Below are positions 18,406 through 26,954 of a stretch of DNA of 64,000 nucleotides, piece by piece; the stretch's first letter is position 1; the number at the start of each line of letters is the position of its first letter. Source of the stretch: Burkholderiaceae bacterium (GTDB lineage Bacteria; Pseudomonadota; Gammaproteobacteria; Burkholderiales; Burkholderiaceae_C); the NCBI GenBank assembly GCA_024235995.1, contig JACKLI010000001.1, positions 1,798,001 to 1,862,000 of the forward strand, given 5' to 3'. The notes below the pieces were generated by a model. That model was not told where the DNA came from. It saw nothing but the letters and a program-made list of their open reading frames with translations, and ran no database searches. The translations under genes were made by a program, and so were the position numbers.

Positions 18406-18636
18406 TTATTTACGCCAATAGTTGTTGGCCGCCGCCACGGTCTGGAAGTTGGTGGCAATCACGTGCGAGGCTGCGGTCAGTTCGTGCGCGTCGTTCGAAT
18501 ACTCGGGCCGCAGCTTGTGCAGCACCTGGGCGTCGGGCTGCGTGTACTTGACGCCGCGGCGGCTGAGCGTGATGGCCAGCTCGAAGCCTTCTTGCGGGGT
18601 GGCGGTGATGAGCGAGGTGAGCCATGTGTCGGCCAT
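18406..18636 (-). CDS. hexameric tyrosine-coordinated heme protein (HTHP)
   Basis: 76 aa, the family's usual length. The segments TWLTSLITATPQEGFELA, KYTQPDAQVLHKLRPEY and NFQTVAAANNYW match my recollection of the HTHP family (Pfam 11534). HTHP is a small hexamer that binds one heme per subunit through a tyrosine and has peroxidase and catalase activity. The likely ligand is the Tyr46 region (RPEYSND). The ATG at 18636 has an AAGGAGA ribosome site. There is no signal peptide. It is convergent with ribD, the stops being 5 bp apart. The physiological role is unsettled; oxidative-stress defence is plausible. Confidence 0.82.
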   Translation of the reverse strand: MADTWLTSLITATPQEGFELAITLSRRGVKYTQPDAQVLHKLRPEYSNDAHELTAASHVIATNFQTVAAANNYWRK

Positions 18637-18755
18637 GCGAGATCTCCTTGGGTTGTATTGACCGAAGGATTCTGCCGCAGCACCTGCGCGGGCCGTGCCC
18701 CGTGGCGCGTTGAGGCCGCGCGCGGTGGGGTCTTTCGCTTGCCGCGTGCCGCGCG

Positions 18756-19136
18756 TCAGCCAGGCAGGTTCAGCTCGACGCAGTCCGACCCGCACGCGCC
18801 CGGCGCCGCGGGCGTGGGTGCCGGCGCCGAGCGGTGCAGCACGGCGCGCGTGGGCGTGACGCGCAGGCCTTCGCCCTCGAGCGCGGCCGTGCCCTCGACG
18901 ATCAGCGAATGCTCGTCGGGCGACAGCGGCGGCCACACCAGCGCCACCGCCGGCTCGCGCTCGATGTTGGCGCGCGTGCGCCGGCCGATGCCGGCGATGT
19001 GCAGCACGCCGCCTTGCAGCGTCACCGCCGTGGCGGTGGCGTGCGGCGCGCCCTGGCCGGGGGCCGTCAGCAGATAGGCAAACCGGTAGCGGGCCATGGC
19101 CTGGCCCAGCTCGGGCAGGGCGACGGGAATGCTCAT
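18756..19136 (-). CDS. pyridoxamine 5'-phosphate oxidase-like FMN-binding protein
   Basis: 126 aa split-barrel protein. RYRFAYLLTAPGQGAPHATA and IAGIGRRTRANIEREPAVALVWPP match the small PNPOx-like flavin-binding family, in which the Arg-rich loop after strand 3 helps bind FMN. The substrate is unknown. It begins 11 bp after ilvD on the same strand and is probably cotranscribed, although no pathway link to branched-chain synthesis is evident. Confidence 0.75.
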   Translation of the reverse strand: MSIPVALPELGQAMARYRFAYLLTAPGQGAPHATATAVTLQGGVLHIAGIGRRTRANIEREPAVALVWPPLSPDEHSLIVEGTAALEGEGLRVTPTRAVLHRSAPAPTPAAPGACGSDCVELNLPG

Positions 19137-19147
19137 GACGACGCTCC

Positions 19148-20857
<1,710 letters not shown>

Positions 20858-20966
20858 GGCGATGTGTTGATGAGAGAAGGCGTGAAAACGCAGCCCCGGA
20901 CGGCTGCGCAAAATGCAAAGTATGCGCCAAGAACAGGCGCCGCCCTTGCGCGGGCACAATGCGGCC

Positions 20967-21797
20967 ATGCTGATGTATCCGCACATCGACCCCATCGCCA
21001 TCCGCCTGGGCCCGCTGGCCATTCACTGGTACGGCATCACCTACCTGGTGGCCTTCGGGCTGTTTTATTTTCTGGCCACGCGCCGGCTGCGCCACCCGCA
21101 GTTCGCGGCCGTCACCCAGCCCGCGCCCTGGAGCCGGCGCGACATCGAGGACATGCTGTTCTGGGGCGTGGTGGGCGTCATCGTGGGCGGGCGCCTGGGC
21201 TTTTGCCTGTTCTACAAGCCCGAGTTCTACGCCGCCCACCCGCTGCAGGTGCTGGCCATCTGGGAAGGGGGCATGAGCTTTCACGGCGGCATGCTGGGCG
21301 TCATCGTGGCCATGGTTTTGTGGGCGCACCGGCGCGGCCGCCCCTGGCTGCAGGTGACCGACCTGGTCGCGCCCTGCGTGCCGCTGGGCCTGGCCAGCGG
21401 GCGCGTGGGCAACTTCATCAACGGCGAGCTGTGGGGCCGCTTTGCCCCGCCCGAGCTGCCCTGGGCCATGGTGTTTCCGCAAAGCGGCTCCATGCTGCCG
21501 CGCCACCCCTCGCAGATCTACCAGTTCCTGCTGGAGGGCGTGCTGCTGTTCGTGCTGCTGTGGCTGTACGCGCGCCGCCCGCGCCGGATGGGGCAGGTGA
21601 GTGGGGCTTTCCTGGTGGGCTACGGCGTGCTGCGCTTCACGGCCGAGTATTTCCGCGAGCCCGACGCCTACCTGGGCCTGCTGTCGCTGGGCCTGTCCAT
21701 GGGCCAGTGGCTGTGCGTGCCCATGGTGCTGGCGGGCGTGGCGCTGTGGGCCTGGGCCAGCCGGCGCCTTCCTGCCGCGGCCGGGTCCCGTGCCTGA
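20967..21797 (+). CDS. lgt: prolipoprotein diacylglyceryl transferase
   Basis: 276 aa inner-membrane enzyme with about seven transmembrane segments. It transfers diacylglycerol from phosphatidylglycerol to the lipobox cysteine of prolipoproteins. Signatures visible are HWYGITYL, GGRLGFCLFY, MSFHGGMLGV and the Lgt motif SGRVGNFINGELWGR. The start is the ATG at 20967; another ATG two codons on is also possible. Confidence 0.95.
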   Translation: MLMYPHIDPIAIRLGPLAIHWYGITYLVAFGLFYFLATRRLRHPQFAAVTQPAPWSRRDIEDMLFWGVVGVIVGGRLGFCLFYKPEFYAAHPLQVLAIWEGGMSFHGGMLGVIVAMVLWAHRRGRPWLQVTDLVAPCVPLGLASGRVGNFINGELWGRFAPPELPWAMVFPQSGSMLPRHPSQIYQFLLEGVLLFVLLWLYARRPRRMGQVSGAFLVGYGVLRFTAEYFREPDAYLGLLSLGLSMGQWLCVPMVLAGVALWAWASRRLPAAAGSRA

Positions 21798-21799
21798 CG

Positions 21800-21856
21800 T
21801 TTCAAGGCTTTTTTGATCGCTGGCCGGCGTGGATGAATCGTTGATAGCTATGAATT
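21800..21856 (-). repeat. interspersed repeat copy G, overlapping the malonyl-CoA decarboxylase start
   Basis: The plus strand reads TTTCAAGGCTTTTTTG, a GC-rich middle, then TCGTTGATAGCTATGAATT. Reverse-complemented, it follows the layout of the other copies (A/T dyad with TAGCTAT, a middle with GCG, a TTGAAA end). Identity is low, so this is a weaker member of the family. Confidence 0.4.
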
Positions 21857-23238
21857 CCGAAGCAACACGTGATCTCCCGGACGGCCTCGCGTCCTCCCCC
21901 AGCATTCGCCAGCGCCTGGGTGCCATGCTCGAGCGCGGGGTGGACGCCATCGGCCCCTGGGGCCCGCGCCGCATCCTGCGCGAGCTGCAGCAGGTGCTGG
22001 ACCCCGCCGTCAGCGAGGTCGAGGGCGGCCGCCGCGCCGCCGCCTTGGCGCAGTGGTACGCCGGCGCCACGCCCGAGCAGCGGCGCGAATGCTGGGTGCT
22101 GATGAGCGAGCACTTCGCCCCCGACGTGAGCGCCATCGAATCGGCCCACGCCGCCTACGAGGCCGTGCGCGGCACCGACGACGAGGCGCGTGCCGAGCTG
22201 CACCTGCGCCGCGCCTTCACTGCCCCGCGCACGCGCCTGCTGCAGCGCTTTTCGGCCTATCCGGGCGGCGTGCGCTTTTTGGTCGATCTGCGCGCCGAGC
22301 TGCTGCCGCAGCTCAAGAAGGACAAGCGCCTGGTCGCGCTGGACGGCGAGCTGCAGGAGCTGTTCTCGACCTGGTTCGACGTCGGCTTTCTGGAGCTGCG
22401 CCGCATCAGCTGGGACTCGCCCGCCTCGCTGATCGAAAAGCTGATCCAGTACGAGGCCGTGCACGACATCCGCAGCTGGCAGGACGCCAAGAACCGGCTG
22501 GACGAGGACCGGCGCTGCTACAGCTTCTTCCACCCGCGCATGCCCGGCGAGCCGCTGATCTTTGTCGAGGTGGCCCTGCTGCGCGAGATGGCCGGCGGCA
22601 TCGTCCCGCTGCTGGACGAGGAGGCCGCCCCGGCCGACCTGGACAAGGCCGCCTGCGCCATCTTCTACTCCATCAGCAACACCCAGAGCGGCCTCAAGGG
22701 CGTGAGCTTTGGCGACGAGCTGATCAAGCGCGTGGTCGAGGTGCTGCAGACCGAGTTTCCGCGCCTGAAGGTGTTCGCCACGCTCTCGCCCATCCCCGGC
22801 CTGCGCGCCTGGCTGGGCAAGAACCTCGACGCCCGCCTGCAGGCCACGCCCGCGCGCGCCCGCGCCGAGCTGGCGCGCGAGCTGGGCGTGGCCCAGGTTG
22901 CCGCCGCCGACCTGCAGGGCGCGCTCGACGGCGTGACCCAGTGGCCCGAGAAATCGGCCCGCGCCCGCTGGCTGCTGGCCGCTGCCGCCCACTACCTCGC
23001 GCGCGAGCACATCGAGGGCGGCCGTCCGCTGGACGCCGTGACGCGCTTTCACCTGGGCAACGGCGCGCGCATCGAGCGCATCAACTGGCTGGGCGACCCC
23101 TCGCCCAAGGGCCTCAGGCAGTCGTACGGGCTGATGGTCAACTACCTGTATGACCTCAAGCGCCTGGACAAGCACCGGCGCGAGCTGGCGCAGGGAACGG
23201 TGCCGGTGGCCGGCGCCGTCCAGAGCCTGCTGGATTGA
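21850..23238 (+). CDS. malonyl-CoA decarboxylase
   Basis: 462 aa. It decarboxylates malonyl-CoA to acetyl-CoA. The N-terminal helical domain is followed by the GNAT-like catalytic domain, with blocks RCYSFFHPRMPGEPLIFVEV, YSISNTQSGLKG and TRFHLGNGARIERINWL; the His/Ser catalytic pair of the family lies in the first and last of these regions. The ATG at 21850 is used; an in-frame GTG at 21829 is possible, and neither has a clear ribosome site. With the genes at 23257 and 24076 it forms a malonate-to-acetyl-CoA route like MatA/MatB. No dedicated malonate transporter or GntR regulator is adjacent. Confidence 0.9.
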   Translation: MNSEATRDLPDGLASSPSIRQRLGAMLERGVDAIGPWGPRRILRELQQVLDPAVSEVEGGRRAAALAQWYAGATPEQRRECWVLMSEHFAPDVSAIESAHAAYEAVRGTDDEARAELHLRRAFTAPRTRLLQRFSAYPGGVRFLVDLRAELLPQLKKDKRLVALDGELQELFSTWFDVGFLELRRISWDSPASLIEKLIQYEAVHDIRSWQDAKNRLDEDRRCYSFFHPRMPGEPLIFVEVALLREMAGGIVPLLDEEAAPADLDKAACAIFYSISNTQSGLKGVSFGDELIKRVVEVLQTEFPRLKVFATLSPIPGLRAWLGKNLDARLQATPARARAELARELGVAQVAAADLQGALDGVTQWPEKSARARWLLAAAAHYLAREHIEGGRPLDAVTRFHLGNGARIERINWLGDPSPKGLRQSYGLMVNYLYDLKRLDKHRRELAQGTVPVAGAVQSLLD

Positions 23239-23256
23239 CGGAGCGCGCGCATCGCC

Positions 23257-24048
23257 ATGCCGGGTGACATCCAGCTCGAACGCGACGGCGCCGTGGCGCA
23301 CGTCATGCTGGCCAACGCTGGCAAGCTCAACGCCATGTCGCGCGCCATGTGGCGCCGCCTGCGCGCCGTGTTCGCGGCGATCCAGGCCGACGAGGGCGTG
23401 CGCTGCGTCATCGTGCACGGCCAGGGTGCAACGTTCTGCGCCGGCGGCGACATCGCCGAATACCCCGCGTTCCGCTTCGACGTGGCCAGCCTGCGGGCGT
23501 TTCACGAGCAGGACGTCTGGGGCGGCCTGCAGGCCATGCTGGACTGCGACGTGCCGGTGATCGCCGCCATCGAGGGCCATTGCATGGGTGCCGGCATGGA
23601 GATCGCCAGTTGCTGCGACATCCGCGTGGCGGCCGACGACGCGCGCTTCGGCGCACCGATCGCCAAGCTGGGTTTTCCGATGGCCCCGCGCGAGGCGGCG
23701 CTGGTGGCGCGCGTGGCCGGCGAGGCCACGGCGCGCGAGATGCTGCTGGAGGCGGCGGTGCTGGACGCGGCCGAGATGAAGGCGCGCGGCTTCGTGCACC
23801 GCGTGCTGCCGGCGGCCGCGGTGCTGGAGCACGCTCGCGAGCGGGCACGGCGCATCACCGCCCTGGCGCCGCGCGCCGCACGCCTGAACAAACAGACGTT
23901 TCGGGCATTGAATCAGCCCCTGGCCCGCGACGAATATGCCCCATTAGCTATTGAAAACATAGTCATCGACGCCTACGATTACGCCGACGGCGCCGAGCAC
24001 CGGGAGGGCATCGCGGCCTTCCTGGCCAAGCGCCCGCCGCGGTTTTGA
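23257..24048 (+). CDS. enoyl-CoA hydratase/isomerase-family protein
   Basis: 263 aa crotonase-fold protein. The oxyanion-hole blocks GATFCAGGDIAEY and EGHCMGAGMEIASCCDIRVA are intact. FGAPIAKLGFPMAPREAALV differs from classical hydratases at the second acidic position, so the reaction (hydratase, isomerase or decarboxylase) is not settled. It lies between the malonyl-CoA decarboxylase gene (18 bp upstream) and the malonyl-CoA synthetase gene (27 bp downstream), which suggests a role with malonyl-CoA or a related CoA ester. A fragment resembling the interspersed repeat lies inside its 3' coding part at about 23946-23967. Confidence 0.85.
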   Translation: MPGDIQLERDGAVAHVMLANAGKLNAMSRAMWRRLRAVFAAIQADEGVRCVIVHGQGATFCAGGDIAEYPAFRFDVASLRAFHEQDVWGGLQAMLDCDVPVIAAIEGHCMGAGMEIASCCDIRVAADDARFGAPIAKLGFPMAPREAALVARVAGEATAREMLLEAAVLDAAEMKARGFVHRVLPAAAVLEHARERARRITALAPRAARLNKQTFRALNQPLARDEYAPLAIENIVIDAYDYADGAEHREGIAAFLAKRPPRF

Positions 24049-24075
24049 TCTGCTGACATTCCCATCGAACGAGCC

Positions 24076-25635
24076 ATGCCCAACGCCAACCTGTTTGCCG
24101 CCTTGCGCGCCGCCTTTCCCGCCGACCTGGACGCCGTGGCGGTGGAAACCGACAGCGGCCTGCGCTACTCCTGGCGCGACCTCGACCGCGCCACGGCCAT
24201 GGTGGCCAATCTGTTGCAGTCGCTGGACATCCCCCCGGACTCCGCCGGCATGCCGCCGCGCGTGGCGGTGCAGGTGGACAAGTCGGTCGAGGCCCTGATC
24301 CTGTACCTGGCCACGCTGCGCGCCGGCTTTGTCTTCTTGCCGCTCAACACGGCCTACCAGAGCGGCGAGATCGCGTACTTCGTGGGCAATGCCAGGCCGG
24401 CGGTGGTGGTGTGCACGGGCAAGAACTTCGCCTGGATCAGCCCGATCGCGTTTCAGGCCGGCACGCGCCACGTCTTCACGCTGAACGACGACCGCACGGG
24501 CAGCCTGCTGGAGCGCGCGGCGCACTGCGGCGCCACGCAGACGCCCGTGCCGCGGCAGGCGGACGATCTGGCCGCTATCGTCTACACCAGCGGCACCACC
24601 GGCCGCAGCAAGGGCGCCATGCTGTCGCACGGCAACCTGCTGTCCAACGCGGCGGTGCTGAAAGACTACTGGGGCTGGCAGCCCGGCGACGTGCTGATCC
24701 ATGCGCTGCCCATCTTTCACGTGCACGGCCTGTTCGTGGCCATCCATGGCGCTTTGCTGAACGGCAGCACCATGCTGTGGCACGGCAAGTTCGACCCCAA
24801 GCGGGTGCTGGCCGATCTGCCGCGCGCCACGGTGTTCATGGGCGTGCCCACGCTGTACACGCGCATGCTGGCCGAGCCGGGGCTGACGCGAGAGACGGCC
24901 GGGAGCATGCGCCTGTTCATCAGCGGCTCGGCGCCGCTGCTGATCGAGACCTTCGATGACTGGCGCGCGCGCACCGGCCACACCATCCTGGAGCGCTACG
25001 GCATGAGCGAGACCATCATGCTCACCAGCAACCCCTACCGGGCCGACCCGCGCTACCAGAACCAGAGCGAGCGGCGCGGCGGCACGGTGGGCTTTCCGCT
25101 GCCGGGCGTTGATTTGCGCGTGTGCGGCGATGACGGCCGGCCGGTGGCGGCCGGCGCGATCGGCGGCATCCAGGTCAAGGGCCCCAACGTGTTTGCCGGC
25201 TACTGGCAGATGCCCGAGAAGACGGCCGAGGAGTTCACCCCCGACGGCTTTTTCAAGACCGGCGACGTGGGCCAGCAGGACGCGCGCGGCTACGTCACCA
25301 TCGTCGGGCGCAGCAAGGATCTGATCATCAGCGGCGGCTACAACGTCTACCCGGCCGAGATCGAGGGCGTGCTCAACGAGCTGCCGGGCGTGCAGGAGTC
25401 GGCCATCGTCGGCGTGCCGCACCCCGACTTCGGCGAGGTGGGCGTGGCGGTGGTGATTGCCCGCGCCGGCGCCAAGCCCGATCCGGACGCGCTGCTGGCC
25501 ACGCTCAAGGCGCGGCTGGCCAACTACAAGATACCCAAGCGCTGCTTCGTCCTGGCCGAGCTGCCGCGCAACACCATGGGCAAGGTGCAGAAGAATCTGC
25601 TGCGCGAGCGCTACAAGGATTTGTTCACGGCGTGA
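24076..25635 (+). CDS. malonyl-CoA synthetase (AMP-forming acyl-CoA ligase)
   Basis: 519 aa ANL-superfamily ligase. The AMP-binding P-loop is YTSGTTGRSKGAMLSH; ERYGMSETIM, the hinge block DLIISGGYNVYP and the catalytic lysine near the end (NTMGKVQKNLL) are all present. Its full-length similarity to MatB-type enzymes and its place after malonyl-CoA decarboxylase make malonate the best substrate guess: malonate plus ATP and CoA gives malonyl-CoA, which the first gene decarboxylates. A methylmalonate or other short diacid specificity cannot be excluded. Confidence 0.88.
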   Translation: MPNANLFAALRAAFPADLDAVAVETDSGLRYSWRDLDRATAMVANLLQSLDIPPDSAGMPPRVAVQVDKSVEALILYLATLRAGFVFLPLNTAYQSGEIAYFVGNARPAVVVCTGKNFAWISPIAFQAGTRHVFTLNDDRTGSLLERAAHCGATQTPVPRQADDLAAIVYTSGTTGRSKGAMLSHGNLLSNAAVLKDYWGWQPGDVLIHALPIFHVHGLFVAIHGALLNGSTMLWHGKFDPKRVLADLPRATVFMGVPTLYTRMLAEPGLTRETAGSMRLFISGSAPLLIETFDDWRARTGHTILERYGMSETIMLTSNPYRADPRYQNQSERRGGTVGFPLPGVDLRVCGDDGRPVAAGAIGGIQVKGPNVFAGYWQMPEKTAEEFTPDGFFKTGDVGQQDARGYVTIVGRSKDLIISGGYNVYPAEIEGVLNELPGVQESAIVGVPHPDFGEVGVAVVIARAGAKPDPDALLATLKARLANYKIPKRCFVLAELPRNTMGKVQKNLLRERYKDLFTA

Positions 25636-25694
25636 CGGCCGTGGTGGCCCTTACACTCCTCGCACGTTCGCAGACCGACCACCCAGGAGCCCCC

Positions 25695-26303
25695 ATGTCC
25701 TTGCGCACCCTGTTCTTCTTGTTGATTTGCGCCGCCATCGCGACCTTCGTCGGCGTCAATTGGACGGAGATGAACCGGCCGACCGACCTGTCGCTCATCT
25801 TCACCCACGTCACGGCGCCGCTGGGCCTGGTGCTGGTGGGACTGATGGTGCTGCTGTTCGTGGTGTTCGTCGGCGTGATGGCCTACACCCAGGGCACCGT
25901 GCTGATGGAAACGCGCCGCCACGCCAAGGAACTGTCGGCCCAGCGCGAGCTGGCCGACAAGGCCGAGGCCTCGCGCTTCACCGACCTGCGCCAGCACCTG
26001 GACCAGGAGGTGGCGCGCCTGACCGAGGCCGTCGAGCGCCAGAAGCAGGACACCCTCTCGCGCATCGACCGCGCCGAAATGGGCCTTCGCGAGCGTCCAG
26101 TGGACGCCGAGATCGGCCGCCTGACGCAGGCGGTCGAGAACCACAACCGCGACCTGCACGCGCGCGTGGACCGGCTGGAAATGGGCCTGCGCGAAGGCCT
26201 GGCCGACTACAAGCCCGCCTTGCCCAGCATGCGCCCGGCGGTGACGCACCAGCCGGCCGACGAGGGCCCGGCCGATCCGACCGCCGGCATGCCCTCGATC
26301 TGA
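25695..26303 (+). CDS. LapA-domain membrane protein with coiled coil
   Basis: 202 aa. Two N-terminal transmembrane segments (TLFFLLICAAIATFVGVNW and PLGLVLVGLMVLLFVVFVGV) form a DUF1049/LapA-like unit. A long charged helix with heptad-like repeats (RQHLDQEVARLTEAVERQ and similar) and a short disordered tail follow. LapA/YciS proteins assist LPS assembly in E. coli; this longer coiled-coil form has no assigned function. The ATG at 25695 is chosen because the transmembrane segment begins directly after it. It lies 59 bp after the malonyl-CoA synthetase gene and may have its own promoter. Confidence 0.75.
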   Translation: MSLRTLFFLLICAAIATFVGVNWTEMNRPTDLSLIFTHVTAPLGLVLVGLMVLLFVVFVGVMAYTQGTVLMETRRHAKELSAQRELADKAEASRFTDLRQHLDQEVARLTEAVERQKQDTLSRIDRAEMGLRERPVDAEIGRLTQAVENHNRDLHARVDRLEMGLREGLADYKPALPSMRPAVTHQPADEGPADPTAGMPSI

Positions 26304-26316
26304 GCGTTGCCGGCCT

Positions 26317-26760
26317 TCAGTGCAGGACCAGCACCGGGATTTTCGCGTGCGTCACCACGTGCTGGGTTTCGCTGCCCAGCAGCAGGCGCGACATGCCGCG
26401 GCGGCCGTGCGAGGCCATCACGATCAGGTCGGCGTTGTGCTTGGTGGCCAGCTCCAGCAGCGCGTCCGACACCAGGTCTGACTCGGCCATCACCTCGGTC
26501 ACCTTGACCTTCAGCGCGGCGCCGGCGTCACGCACCGCGTCGAGGTGCTTGCGTCCGATGTCGGTCCAGCTTTGCTTGATGCGATCGACTTCTTCCTTGG
26601 GCAGCGACAGCGAGCCGTCGTAGTAGCCGCGCGGGTAGACCGGGATGACCGTGGCCGCCAGCAACTCGGCGCCACAGGTGGCCGCCAGCCGAACAGCGTG
26701 ATCGACGGCCTTGTTGGACAGCTCCGACCCGTCGGTGGCAACCAGAATGCGCTGATACAT
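26317..26760 (-). CDS. universal stress protein (UspA family)
   Basis: 147 aa. It begins MYQRILVATDGSELSNKAVDHA and ends VVTHAKIPVLVLH. The nucleotide-binding loop reads ASHGRRGMSRLLLGS, close to the ATP-binding G-2x-G-9x-G-S motif but with Ala in place of the first Gly. USPs next to cbb3 oxidase genes are commonly part of the FNR/Anr regulon. Here an FNR box (26907-26920) lies in the gap shared with divergent ccoI, 147 bp upstream of this start. Confidence 0.9.
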   Translation of the reverse strand: MYQRILVATDGSELSNKAVDHAVRLAATCGAELLAATVIPVYPRGYYDGSLSLPKEEVDRIKQSWTDIGRKHLDAVRDAGAALKVKVTEVMAESDLVSDALLELATKHNADLIVMASHGRRGMSRLLLGSETQHVVTHAKIPVLVLH

Positions 26761-26906
26761 GATCCTTCTCCTTGTGTGTGACGATGCGCCCCTTCCACGC
26801 GTGCGCCGCAGCGCGTGCCGGCGTCAAAACCATACCGCATTCGCGGGGCCGGTGCAGGTGCTTGACACGGTCCCCACCATGTTCACCCACGAACGGCGAC
26901 GCCACA

Positions 26907-26920
26907 TTGACCTGTGTCAA
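26907..26920. promoter_or_regulatory. FNR/Anr box between uspA and ccoI
   Basis: TTGACCTGTGTCAA is a perfect TTGAC-N4-GTCAA dyad matching the FNR/Anr consensus family (TTGAT-N4-ATCAA, often TTGAC-N4-GTCAA in this group). Its centre is 41.5 bp upstream of 26955, the annotated ccoI ATG. A TATG-containing -10-like stretch at 26942-26948 fits a class II FNR promoter for ccoI. Confidence 0.85.
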
Positions 26921-26954
26921 GCGAAGGCTCGGGCCGTTCGGTTATGGTTCATCC

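Noticed and set aside
26861..26878. second FNR half-site (CTTGACACGGTCC) near uspA
   Set aside because: Only one half matches; the second arm is not GTCAA-like.
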